From Acetobacter sp. 46_36 (GTDB lineage Bacteria; Pseudomonadota; Alphaproteobacteria; RF32; CAG-239): DNA of 56,602 bases. Made by a program: the position numbers and the translations under genes. The notes below the pieces were generated by a model, which saw nothing but the letters and a program-made list of their open reading frames with translations, did not search any database and was not told where the DNA came from. The stretch covers positions 1 through 56,602 of the forward strand of contig MNTT01000009.1 of the NCBI GenBank assembly GCA_001917135.1, given 5' to 3'. Positions 9,710 to 17,200 of this stretch are shown here, piece after piece; positions within the stretch are counted from its first letter, which is position 1, and each line of letters opens with the position of its first letter.

Positions 9710-10373
9710 AGCGGGAGGAAATACCGGGCAGCGGCAGGGGCGGGAGACGGAGGCAAAACCGGTGTTTCCCCCTTTGCGGCCGATGGCGGCGGAAGCTGTG
9801 GAAGAAGAGGAAATCTCCTGCGTTTCCGGCGAAGGGCTGGCATTTGCCGAGGCGTCATTTGATTTATCGGAATTTGCTACGGTTCGGCTCTCGGGCTGCA
9901 AGTTCAAAAATTGCAGCTTTTACCGAACTTCGCTGGTTAAGGTATTGATAGAAAACTGTTCTTTTGCAGGCTGCCGTTTTGAGGGCGGTTACTGGCAGAA
10001 TGTGTTTGCTGAAGAGAGCAAATTTACCGGGTGCGATTTTAACGAAACTGTTTTCAAAGATACGGTGTTTCGGCGGTGTTTGCTGCAATATGCCAATCTG
10101 AACGGGAGCGTGCTGCGACAGGTGATTTTGGACGAAACCCGGCTGACGGATTCCGAATTGAGCGAATGCAAGGTGCAGGGCTTACAGCTGCGAGCGGCGG
10201 ATTTAACCGGGACGAACTGCTTTAAAACATATTTTTCGGGTACGGATTTGACAGATACGGAAATCGGGGGAATAACCCTGTCCAAGGACTTTGCCGAACT
10301 GCGCGGTGCTTTGATAACGCCGTATCAGGCGGGCGGGCTGGTTAAGCTGCTGGGGATAAAGGTTCAGTCCTGA
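9702..10373 (+). CDS. Pentapeptide-repeat protein
   Basis: This is a 223-residue protein whose ATG lies inside the last codons of the M20 gene, overlapping it by 8 bp. After a Gln/Glu-rich head of about 45 residues it runs through A(D/N)LxX-type pentapeptide repeats: ASFDLSEF, CKFKNCSF, ENCSFAGCRF, ANLNGSVL, ADLTGTNC and TDLTDTEI. These would fold as a right-handed quadrilateral beta-helix. The final 25 residues form a short amphipathic tail. Pentapeptide proteins include DNA mimics that protect gyrase and topoisomerase IV, but many have other roles. Its proximity to yacG (a gyrase-inhibitor family) is on the opposite strand and may be coincidence. Function unknown. Confidence 0.85.
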   Translation: MLKAGGNTGQRQGRETEAKPVFPPLRPMAAEAVEEEEISCVSGEGLAFAEASFDLSEFATVRLSGCKFKNCSFYRTSLVKVLIENCSFAGCRFEGGYWQNVFAEESKFTGCDFNETVFKDTVFRRCLLQYANLNGSVLRQVILDETRLTDSELSECKVQGLQLRAADLTGTNCFKTYFSGTDLTDTEIGGITLSKDFAELRGALITPYQAGGLVKLLGIKVQS

Positions 10374-10435
10374 CCGGGATGCGGCCGGGGCAATTGGGGA
10401 GCCATACCGCAAAATAGAGAAGGGGGGCTATAAAG

Positions 10436-10460
10436 AGAAGGGGAATATTATTCCCCTTCT
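10436..10460. terminator. Bidirectional hairpin between convergent genes
   Basis: AGAAGGGGAATA (10436-10447) and its exact reverse complement (10449-10460) form a long inverted repeat. It separates the pentapeptide gene from yacG and covers the last codons and stop of yacG. Neither side has a strong T tract, so it may act as a 3' stability hairpin as much as a terminator. Confidence 0.6.
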
Positions 10461-10774
10461 TCCTCGTCAACCGGCGCTTTGCCTTCAATAACATATCCTT
10501 CGGCAAACCAGGTACCGAGGTCAATATCGGCGCAGCGTTTGGAACAAAACGGGCGATATTTGGCATTGTCGGTCAGCTTGCCGCAAATCGGGCATTTGTG
10601 TACTTTGACCACTTTGCCGGCATTGACTGCTTTGTCGGCGGCGTTTGAAATCGGAGAACCGGCAGTGCAAACCGCTGTGTCAGATGCGGAACAAGGTGCA
10701 GCGGCGGACGTGGATGCGGCCAGGGATACCGGCCGGTTTTCCGCGGATATTTCCGGAGTGCGGGATTTATCCAT
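10448..10774 (-). CDS. yacG: DNA gyrase inhibitor YacG family zinc protein
   Basis: This is a 108-residue reading. The first ATG after the rng stop (10776-10778) is at 10774, so the genes are 1 bp apart and probably coupled; a longer upstream frame would lie inside rng and is rejected. The C-terminal half carries the YacG signature: CPICGK, then PFCSKRCADIDLGTW, a four-cysteine zinc ribbon followed by the conserved Asp-Leu-Gly-x-Trp. YacG of E. coli binds the GyrB C-terminal region and inhibits gyrase. The first 55 or so residues are an Ala/Ser-rich extension beyond the usual 60-70 residue core, in line with other low-complexity expansions in this window. It is the last gene of dksA-maf-rng-yacG. 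Confidence 0.9.
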   Translation of the reverse strand: MDKSRTPEISAENRPVSLAASTSAAAPCSASDTAVCTAGSPISNAADKAVNAGKVVKVHKCPICGKLTDNAKYRPFCSKRCADIDLGTWFAEGYVIEGKAPVDEEEGE

Positions 10775-10775
10775 C

Positions 10776-11945
10776 TTATGGCTCCACGCGTCCGGTTCCG
10801 CCACAGGTCGGGCATTCTGCCGAAAATTGTTCCAACAGGGTCGGACGGCGGCGGCGGCGCAGAATTTCAACATTTCCGGCTTTGCTTAATCCCAGAACGC
10901 GGGCGCCTTGCGCATCGCCGGCGAGTTCTTCGTCCAAGACGTCCATAATGCCGCGCATAAAGCGGTATTCGCCCGAACCGGCAAAGTCGATGATGATTTT
11001 TCCGGCCAGGTTGCGCAGCAGTATCTGGCGGGCAATTTCCACGGCGGCTTCGCGGTTTAGATTGTCGGTTTCGCCGCGGGCGACATTGCCGGCGCTGTCA
11101 ACGTCTATGGCAACAAAAGCACGGGTTTCTTCAATATGGATTTCTCCGCCGGACGGCAGCTTTACCGTTTTTTGCATTGCTTCCTGCAGCATATCCTGAA
11201 TGCCGAAACGTTCGCTCGGATCAGCTTCGTAACTGACGGTGCCGGAGAAAACGGCTTTGACCTTTTCTTCCAAATTATGGTCGTTGACAACAACTTCCCG
11301 CAGGGTGTCCCGATAACGGCGAATGAGGTCAAACAGAGGGTTTTCCTTTGCGTAAAGCAGTGCCGGAGCATTGGCGGAACGGGCTTTGACGCGGATGTTT
11401 TCATAAATGCCGCGCAGTTCGGCCATTTCTTCAATCACGGCGTTGATATCGGCATCGGCGGCAGCGGTGCGGACGACCCAGCCTTCCTGCTGGGAGCTTA
11501 CGTTTTTCATAACGGCGTCGTGCAGTTCGCGCGCTTTTTCTTCGTCGGTAATTTTAGTCGAAACGTCAATAAAGGTGCCGAACGGGCGATATACCAGATA
11601 GGTTCCGGCAATCTGGACGGCGCGCACCAGTTTGGCTCCCTTGTCGGCGCGGGCTTCTTTGGAAACTTGGACGACAACGCACTGCCCTTCGGTCATATTA
11701 ACTTCCAGCAGTCCGCGTTCCTGCGCGTTCATGAAAGCTTCTTTGTCGTCGCCGACATTGACCATAAAACCGGTTTTGTCATCGGCAAGGCTGACCTTTT
11801 TTACAATTCGGCCGAGGTAAACGTTTCCTTCGGCGGCGCCGTTTTCGTTAAACACTTCAAATTCCCGGAGCTGTCCGCCGTCCAATACGGCCAGGCAGGC
11901 ATCCACGCCCGATTTTTCGTAAACTATCGTATCTGCTTGTATCAT
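10776..11945 (-). CDS. rng: Ribonuclease E/G family endoribonuclease (RNase G type)
   Basis: This is a 389-residue protein, short for RNase E and close to an RNase G without a scaffold tail. An S1-like segment (GNVYLGRIVKKV) sits near residue 45. The catalytic metal-binding aspartates are in FVAIDVDSAG and KIIIDFAGS, and the 5'-sensor/DNase I-like core surrounds them. The C-terminus ends with CPTCGGTGRV, a zinc-link-type CxxC that bridges subunits in this family. It would process and degrade rRNA and mRNA in the cytosol. The gene lies 47 bp after maf and 1 bp before yacG, the usual alphaproteobacterial order. Missing the long C-terminal region means it probably does not nucleate a full degradosome, unless another RNase E exists elsewhere. 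Confidence 0.93.
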   Translation of the reverse strand: MIQADTIVYEKSGVDACLAVLDGGQLREFEVFNENGAAEGNVYLGRIVKKVSLADDKTGFMVNVGDDKEAFMNAQERGLLEVNMTEGQCVVVQVSKEARADKGAKLVRAVQIAGTYLVYRPFGTFIDVSTKITDEEKARELHDAVMKNVSSQQEGWVVRTAAADADINAVIEEMAELRGIYENIRVKARSANAPALLYAKENPLFDLIRRYRDTLREVVVNDHNLEEKVKAVFSGTVSYEADPSERFGIQDMLQEAMQKTVKLPSGGEIHIEETRAFVAIDVDSAGNVARGETDNLNREAAVEIARQILLRNLAGKIIIDFAGSGEYRFMRGIMDVLDEELAGDAQGARVLGLSKAGNVEILRRRRRPTLLEQFSAECPTCGGTGRVEP

Positions 11946-11992
11946 TGTTGCTATGCTCCTTGTTTAAGCTTGCTTTTGCCGGCCGCCTGTTT

Positions 11993-12565
11993 TCAGCGGA
12001 TGCCGGCTCCGTTGAGTAAATTTCTGGTTTCGTACAGCGGCAGACCGATAACGCCGGAGTGCGAGCCGATAATTTTTTTGACAAAGCCGGCGAGCAGCCC
12101 TTCGATTTTGTAGCCGGCGACGCCGTGCCATTCGCCGGAAGCGACATATTCGGCGATTTCGGCATCGGTCAGATGTTTCATGACGATTTTGGTTGTTACC
12201 GTTTTCTGGCTTATGTGTCCGCTGCGGTCAATCAGGCAGACGGAAGTAATGACGCGGTGCGTCCGTCCCGACAGCAGACGCATAACGGCTGTCTGTGCCG
12301 CATCATCGGGCGACTTCTGGATAATTTTGCTGCCGACGACGATGACCGTGTCGGCGCTCAAAACGTTTTCGCCGGGGTTGGCCGCAGCGGCAGCCTGCGC
12401 TTTAGACAGAGCCATGCGGCGGATGTACGGCAAAGGTTCTTCGCCGGAAAACGGAGTTTCGTCAATACCGGCAGGGCGTATGTCTTTGGGGAACATGCCG
12501 ATTGATTCAAGCAGCGCGCGGCGCTGCGGCGAGCCGGAAGCCAGTATGAAATCTTTGGTCTGCAT
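11993..12565 (-). CDS. maf: Maf-type nucleoside triphosphate pyrophosphatase
   Basis: This 190-residue protein starts with the Maf signature LASGSPQRRALLESIG. SADTVIVVG supplies the conserved Asp of the active site, and a later GYKIEG and GSHSGVIGLP complete the fold. Maf proteins hydrolyse non-canonical or damaged nucleotides such as dTTP/UTP-type or modified bases, and were first named for septum inhibition. The exact nucleotide preference is not assigned here. The ATG is 10 bp after dksA and the gene runs into rng 47 bp later, so it is in the same transcript. Confidence 0.93.
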   Translation of the reverse strand: MQTKDFILASGSPQRRALLESIGMFPKDIRPAGIDETPFSGEEPLPYIRRMALSKAQAAAAANPGENVLSADTVIVVGSKIIQKSPDDAAQTAVMRLLSGRTHRVITSVCLIDRSGHISQKTVTTKIVMKHLTDAEIAEYVASGEWHGVAGYKIEGLLAGFVKKIIGSHSGVIGLPLYETRNLLNGAGIR

Positions 12566-12575
12566 TTATATCTGC

Positions 12576-13001
12576 TTATGCCTCGTCATCGTAGGTTTTT
12601 TCCATGCGTTCGTGGCGTTCCTGCGCTTCGACGCAAAGCGTGGCAATCGGGCGCGCCATCAGGCGGTCAATGCCGATTTCCTCGCCGGTTTCCTCACAGT
12701 AGCCGTATGTACCGTCTTCTATGCGGTCAAGCGCCTGGTCGATTTTTACAATCAGCTTGCGGGCGCGGTCTTTGGTGCGCAGGTCAATCGACTTGTCGGT
12801 TTCCAGCGAGGCGCGGTCGACGTCGTCCGGCTGGTTCAGACCGCCCTGACGGAGGTCTTCCAGAGTTCCGCTGGACTGGTTGAGCAAGTCTTTTTTCCAG
12901 TCAAGAAGCTTTTGCCGAAAATATTCCAACTGCATTTCATTCATATATTCTTCTTTTTTGTTCGGAACATAGTCCGGCGGCAGAATGATTGAGTTTCCCA
13001 T
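12576..13001 (-). CDS. dksA: RNA polymerase-binding transcription factor DksA
   Basis: This 141-residue protein has the DksA layout. A short N-terminus (PPDYVPNKKEEYM) leads into a coiled-coil with the tip region DDVDRASLETD, whose Asp residues enter the polymerase secondary channel, then a second helix and a C-terminal zinc-finger region. The finger reads YGYCEETGEEIG ... PIATLCVEAQERHE, so only the first and third of four canonical cysteines remain; the second is Thr and the fourth Ala. Loss of cysteines is known in DksA2-like and alphaproteobacterial proteins, which may be redox-insensitive or zinc-free. GGAGAAAA precedes the ATG. It heads the dksA-maf-rng-yacG run. Confidence 0.92.
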   Translation of the reverse strand: MGNSIILPPDYVPNKKEEYMNEMQLEYFRQKLLDWKKDLLNQSSGTLEDLRQGGLNQPDDVDRASLETDKSIDLRTKDRARKLIVKIDQALDRIEDGTYGYCEETGEEIGIDRLMARPIATLCVEAQERHERMEKTYDDEA

Positions 13002-13162
13002 TATTTTCTCCTTTGCTTTTCCTTAAAATTCAGCCTCTAAAAAATTTAAGTTTATGATAAAATAGCAATATCAAATCTAACTGCAAGCAAAAAAAACGAG
13101 TAATCAACTATCTGTACCAATTTTTTGCTTTGGGGCCGGGCGGAGGGAAACACAGGGGAAAA

Positions 13163-13777
13163 TCAGCTGAATATCCAGGTAATGGTATTGTTGTCTTTTC
13201 TGTTGCAGGCTTTGAGCAGCTGCTCCAAAGAAGGACGGATACCTGTTGATACGCCGGCGGCAGCTTTCATCTCGTAGCGAGTATTTATGTTTGACGTGTC
13301 GTAGAACGAACGTTCATAAAACCAGGCTGTTTCACCATTGACAATCAGAGCGTCCATGTCCGACCCGTCGCCGTAAAACTGTCCCTGCGCCAAAACTTCA
13401 ACGCAGCCTTTTTGATAAACCGTTTCAAACGTGATATAGAAAAGATATTTGTCGTTGACGTCAACGGAACCGTCGCCGACGGGGCCGAATTCGATTTTGC
13501 CGCCGAGGGCGTGGCGCAGGTCGCGCATATCCAGCGGGACGGCTCTGTCGTTCTGCATTTTTTGCATATCAAGTTCGCTATAGTCTTCGCTGGCTGCCGT
13601 ATAGGTGATGATGGCCTTTTTGAGGTCAAGAATCTGCTGGGCGATGCGCCCGGTTTTATATCGTCCGAACACTTCGCTTGCATATGAAGCGAGAATGGCG
13701 CCGAGCGTGCCCAGAATACCGATATACATAATCGTTTCCAGCATGGTGTAGCCTTTTTCGCTGCCTGTCGTCCTCAT
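13163..13777 (-). CDS. Prepilin-like protein with N-methylation motif
   Basis: The start at 13777 is chosen because AAAGGAGATG lies just upstream and it places the prepilin motif near the N-terminus: MRTTGSEKG then YTMLETIMYIGILGTLGA. Gly precedes the cleavage site and Glu is at position +5, as in type IV pilins and type II secretion pseudopilins. A single hydrophobic helix follows, then about 165 soluble residues with several Asp/Gly turns and two cysteines near the ends. It would be processed by a prepilin peptidase and sit at the inner membrane or in a thin filament. No other pilus or secretion gene is in the window, so its machine must be encoded elsewhere. An in-frame upstream ATG at 13822 is less likely. 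Confidence 0.75.
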   Translation of the reverse strand: MRTTGSEKGYTMLETIMYIGILGTLGAILASYASEVFGRYKTGRIAQQILDLKKAIITYTAASEDYSELDMQKMQNDRAVPLDMRDLRHALGGKIEFGPVGDGSVDVNDKYLFYITFETVYQKGCVEVLAQGQFYGDGSDMDALIVNGETAWFYERSFYDTSNINTRYEMKAAAGVSTGIRPSLEQLLKACNRKDNNTITWIFS

Positions 13778-13957
13778 GGCGCATCTCCTTTGTCCTGTCC
13801 GCTTGTTGCGGCTGCCCGTCATATCCGGTCATTATATCAGAAAACCGCTTAAAACTCAATAGTTTTGTTTGATAATCGCGATATTTTCCTATACTTTTTA
13901 ATTTAATAAGGTTAAAAATATGCTTAATTTCAAAATAATTTTTCAGGAGAGGAACAG

Positions 13958-14455
13958 ATGCGGAAAAAAGTGTTGATTATCGGGATATTTCTGGCGGTTT
14001 TCGGGGCGGCGTGGGGCGCCTTGTATCTGATGCGCGGCATTGAGGAGCCGGCATTGGAGCCGGCGGCAGCGATTACGGAGGAGCGGCAGGTCAGCGACTC
14101 GGTACATTCGTATGCGGCGGAAGACTTGGCTGCCGGGTGCCGGGCGGAAGATAAAATCTTTTGCGCGATAGAGCAGGTAATCAAGTGCACAATGGCTCCG
14201 GAACTTGAAGGGTGCGACAAGGAGTATGTTCCCGGTTTTGTGCTCGGAAAGGCCGAAGAAACGCCGCGGCCGCGGCATATCTCGTTTGAGATTACCAAAA
14301 TCAAGCCGATTCCCGGCAGTTCGGACATTTCGGTTTATACGAAATCCGATTGTGATGCGGTTTGGTTCGGCCTTTGCAAGGGAACGGTCATTTATTCTCT
14401 GACGCAGAAGGACGGCCGCTGGGCGGTTACGAATATTTACGCTTTGGAAATGTAA
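13958..14455 (+). CDS. Small membrane-anchored periplasmic protein, unknown
   Basis: This 165-residue protein starts with MRKKVLIIGIFLAVFG, a typical uncleaved signal anchor or signal peptide. A Glu/Ala-rich stretch follows, then a compact domain with about seven cysteines (AGCRAED, FCAIEQ, IKCTMA, EGCDKE, SDCDAVW, GLCKG) that could pair as disulfides in the periplasm. GAGAGGAAC lies ahead of the ATG. It is divergent from the prepilin-like gene and is followed by a strong terminator, so it is a single-gene unit. I do not recognise the family. Confidence 0.7.
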   Translation: MRKKVLIIGIFLAVFGAAWGALYLMRGIEEPALEPAAAITEERQVSDSVHSYAAEDLAAGCRAEDKIFCAIEQVIKCTMAPELEGCDKEYVPGFVLGKAEETPRPRHISFEITKIKPIPGSSDISVYTKSDCDAVWFGLCKGTVIYSLTQKDGRWAVTNIYALEM

Positions 14456-14532
14456 CAGGCGGGACAATACGCTGAAAAAACGTGTGAATCGGGTATCGTG
14501 CCGAAGATGCGGAGAGAGCAAAACGGCAGGGA

Positions 14533-14565
14533 AAAGTTCCGGCGGGCAGGCCGGAGCTTTTTTTT
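14533..14565 (+). terminator. Rho-independent terminator after the small anchored gene
   Basis: An 11-bp stem (14533-14543 with 14550-14560, one G-T pair) closes a GGGCAG loop and runs into eight T residues. The T tract is shared with the next promoter's -35. Confidence 0.85.
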
Positions 14566-14592
14566 GACAAATTTTTTGTTGACAAAAATAAT
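14564..14592 (+). promoter_or_regulatory. Promoter of the M16-like gene
   Basis: TTGACA at 14564 is followed after 17 bp by AATAAT at 14587. A second TTGACA at 14579 with TATCAG 17 bp on gives an overlapping alternative. The leader to the ATG at 14673 is about 75 nt, AT-rich and without an obvious Shine-Dalgarno sequence. Confidence 0.55.
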
Positions 14593-14672
14593 TTTATGGA
14601 GTATCAGCATAGCTACATTTCATATTTTTATGAATTAGTTAATTTTTTTGTTTCACTAAAAATTTTATTTTT

Positions 14673-15887
14673 ATGGAAAAATTTCAATTGAACAACGGCA
14701 TGTCTGTTGTATTTGCAGGTCACTCAAAAGACTACAGTGTATGTCTTAGTGTTAACATCGGTCATGTGAATGAACCGTCTAAAGGCATTGCGGCTTTGTT
14801 TGAAAAAACGCTGCTGTTGCAGGTTAAAGGCGTTATTCCCGTTTTTGGCGGAACGATGACAGCCTATACGACCGGCGGCGAAGATTTGGAAGAAGCGCTG
14901 GAAAAAGTAGCGCAAATTTTTAATTCTACCGTTATCAGCGAAGAACTGGTGGAACAGGCGAAAGCCGCGATTGTCAAACAGACGCATGATACTGCTCCGC
15001 TGACGATGCGCCGCATGAAACTGCTGTATAAACATACGGCATTCGGTGCGGACTGGGTGGTTACTCCGAACGAATATCTGCTGAAAATCGAATCGTATAC
15101 GGCGGAAGACGTTCGGGAGTTTGCAAACACCTACTACACGGCGGCAAATGTTGTGCTGGCTATTGCAGGTCCGAAAATTCCGCTGGCCGATATGAAGGAG
15201 GCTGTTGCCCATTGCTTGGGAAACGTTCCGGCAGGAACCAGACAGCCGAAATTTAACGGCGACATTTATACCGGAGGCTTTAGCCGGATGGATGTGAACA
15301 GCGGTGCGACCCGTTTGATGTTCGGCTGGGATGTCAGCAAACTGACGCTTGACGATTCTCCGGCAGCGAATGTGATGATGTCCATGTTTTGGCGACGTCT
15401 GGAACGCGCTTATGCCGAAGCCGGCATAGATGCGCAGGTGGAGTTCAAAATTGCCGGGTATTACGGTTTGCGTACCATGCGGGCGTTTGTTATGTCGCCG
15501 GATGCGGATGCCAAAAGCCTGACGAATGTGCTTATCGGCGCAGTCAACCGCATTTGCGATGTGGAAGCAACGGAAGAACGTATGGAAAAGTCCCGCAATG
15601 CGGCGATGGTCGAAAAACTGGACAAATATGAAAAGTCCGACGACAAGGCGCTTGAAGTCGCATGGCAGACAATCGGCCGCGGCAGTATGTATAATATTGC
15701 CAACCGGATTGAGGAAATCAAGGACATTGATGCCGATGCGGTCAGAATGTTGTCCTTGCGCGTGTTCCGCGGCTGCCGTCCGACATATATTGTCGCTGCA
15801 ACACCGGAAACGGATGCTCTCTCTTATCAAGAAGTGCTTGAAAAGCTGGGGCTGGAAGACATGCTGAAAGACGATGAAAAAGCTTAA
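14673..15887 (+). CDS. M16-fold (insulinase-like) protein lacking the zinc motif
   Basis: This 404-residue protein follows the M16 domain pattern of mitochondrial processing peptidase-like subunits: LNNGMSVVFAGH, a first-strand region, a GG(T)MTAYTT segment, then DVREFANTYYTAANVVLAIAG, which matches the inter-domain region of active M16 proteins. The zinc-binding HxxEH should sit near residues 41-45, where the sequence reads ALFEK, so both histidines are gone and only the Glu remains. It is therefore probably not a protease; in M16 pairs one subunit often loses the site and serves as a substrate-binding partner. No partner gene is adjacent and no signal peptide is seen. It is flanked by its own promoter and terminator, so it is monocistronic. 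Confidence 0.75.
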   Translation: MEKFQLNNGMSVVFAGHSKDYSVCLSVNIGHVNEPSKGIAALFEKTLLLQVKGVIPVFGGTMTAYTTGGEDLEEALEKVAQIFNSTVISEELVEQAKAAIVKQTHDTAPLTMRRMKLLYKHTAFGADWVVTPNEYLLKIESYTAEDVREFANTYYTAANVVLAIAGPKIPLADMKEAVAHCLGNVPAGTRQPKFNGDIYTGGFSRMDVNSGATRLMFGWDVSKLTLDDSPAANVMMSMFWRRLERAYAEAGIDAQVEFKIAGYYGLRTMRAFVMSPDADAKSLTNVLIGAVNRICDVEATEERMEKSRNAAMVEKLDKYEKSDDKALEVAWQTIGRGSMYNIANRIEEIKDIDADAVRMLSLRVFRGCRPTYIVAATPETDALSYQEVLEKLGLEDMLKDDEKA

Positions 15888-15924
15888 AGGCTTTGCATCA
15901 GAATGTTGAATTGTGCTGTTGACG

Positions 15925-15952
15925 GCCGGAGATTTATATCTCCGGCTTTTTT
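15925..15952 (+). terminator. Rho-independent terminator of the M16-like gene
   Basis: A perfect 9-bp stem, GCCGGAGAT / ATCTCCGGC (15925-15933 with 15938-15946), closes a TTAT loop and is followed by six T residues. Confidence 0.92.
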
Positions 15953-15972
15953 GCTGTGTAATTTAAAATGCC

Positions 15973-16020
15973 AAGCCCCCGGTACAGCGTTTTGCTGCAG
16001 CGGGGGCTTTGTGTTTTTTT
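15973..16020. terminator. Second hairpin between convergent genes
   Basis: AAGCCCCCG (15973-15981) pairs with CGGGGGCTT (16001-16009), and an inner GCG...GCTGC region can extend it. A T-rich run follows on the plus strand. It lies 10-50 bp from the stop of the minus-strand gene at 16030 and could serve both strands. Confidence 0.7.
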
Positions 16021-16029
16021 GCTTACCTC

Positions 16030-16998
16030 TTATCTTTCCATCTCACAGCCTAATGTTGCTGCCAAGGCCCTTTTGATTTCGGATAAGGGGTATTTGTTCA
16101 AGTCAATGGCATCAACGTTAACGCCTAACTCGGTCAGGACGTCTTTTTTCTGTCGCCGGCTGCTGCCCATCAAATCGTCATACATCCGCTGACGGGTCGG
16201 GTAATCGGCATTGGCGGCGTTACTTTTTGCCTGCTTTACGCTTTCGGCAACATAAGCGTCCAGCCTTTCGGACATGGCCTGTTCGAGTTCGGTCAGGACG
16301 AGAAGGTTGACGTCGGCTTCAAAATACTGGATGCCAAGGGTATCCATGGCCTGCTTTCTGCTGGCGCGTCCGCGGCGGAACAAGTCGGCATAAAAACCGC
16401 GCAACTCGCTCAACTTCATATTTTTGGCCTTGGCAATGGCACGCTCGTAAGATTCCTTGAATTTCATGAGCTTGCCTTTTTCAGGGCCGAGACGCATGAC
16501 GTTGACATAGGCAATGCCCAGTTTTCGTCCCAAGCCGCCGCATTTGCGGGCGTATTCGTACTTTTCCTCCCGGTCGTAAGCTTCAGTCTGCGCTTTGCGG
16601 ACGGAGGCTTCGCTGACAACCGCGTCATGAATTTCCTTCAGCGGATTGTCTTCGGAGAGGAAGATGCAGTCCGCGGCCGGAACATTTCTTTTCCATGTGC
16701 CGTTGTAGTAATTTTTGACCGAAAATTTGTTTTTGCCGTCTGTCCATTCGCTGACAGCCTTGTGCGGCCGGAGTTTCAGAAATTCGCTGCGACGGGCGTA
16801 AAATTCTTTTTCGGTAATTTCGCGCAGCGAATAGGTGTTGACCTTTTCGGTACGGTTAAAGACGTAAAAAAAGTAATAGCCGTTGACGCGGAAAATTTCT
16901 TTGTCCGCAATGTTGTTGTTGCTCGTTGTCCGACAAGAGAAACGAACCGTTTCATCAATTTTGACAGCAAAACTGATGAATAGTTTTTCAGTTTTCAT
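16030..16998 (-). CDS. Conserved-looking unknown protein, 322 residues
   Basis: The start at 16998 (MKTEKLFISFAV) is chosen because a longer frame upstream would run through the minisatellite and the neighbouring gene. No domain is recognised. The N-terminal 80 residues look like a beta-rich domain with many aromatics (NGYYFFYVFNR). The middle has EKYEYARKCGGLGRKLG, then an Arg/Lys-rich helical region (YADLFRRGRASRKQAMDTLG) and a helical C-terminus with LGVNVDAIDLNKYP. No signal peptide or membrane segment is present, so it is probably cytosolic and basic, possibly nucleic-acid-associated (weak inference). It is the last of three minus-strand genes. Confidence 0.65.
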   Translation of the reverse strand: MKTEKLFISFAVKIDETVRFSCRTTSNNNIADKEIFRVNGYYFFYVFNRTEKVNTYSLREITEKEFYARRSEFLKLRPHKAVSEWTDGKNKFSVKNYYNGTWKRNVPAADCIFLSEDNPLKEIHDAVVSEASVRKAQTEAYDREEKYEYARKCGGLGRKLGIAYVNVMRLGPEKGKLMKFKESYERAIAKAKNMKLSELRGFYADLFRRGRASRKQAMDTLGIQYFEADVNLLVLTELEQAMSERLDAYVAESVKQAKSNAANADYPTRQRMYDDLMGSSRRQKKDVLTELGVNVDAIDLNKYPLSEIKRALAATLGCEMER

Positions 16999-17125
16999 AA
17001 TACACAGAATTTTTATAGTTCGACATAATTTTCTTTTTAGCGTAGGTACAATAACATATAAAATAGACAAAAACAAGTAAAATTTGCAAAATTTTAGAAA
17101 AAAAGTATGGATATATACGGGGGCA

Positions 17126-17200
17126 GGGCTGTTCGGAGCTGGACTGTTCGGAGCGGGACTGTTCGGAGCGGGACTGTTCGGGAAGGGGCTATTCGGGACG
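17126..17200. repeat. Five tandem 15-bp units at a gene 3' end
   Basis: Units begin at 17126, 17141, 17156, 17171 and 17186, with consensus GGACTGTTCGGAGCG and one to five changes each. The last unit includes the stop codon (17189-17191) of the minus-strand gene; the rest lie after it. The 15-bp period keeps phase, so a change in copy number would not shift any frame that read through. Confidence 0.9.
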
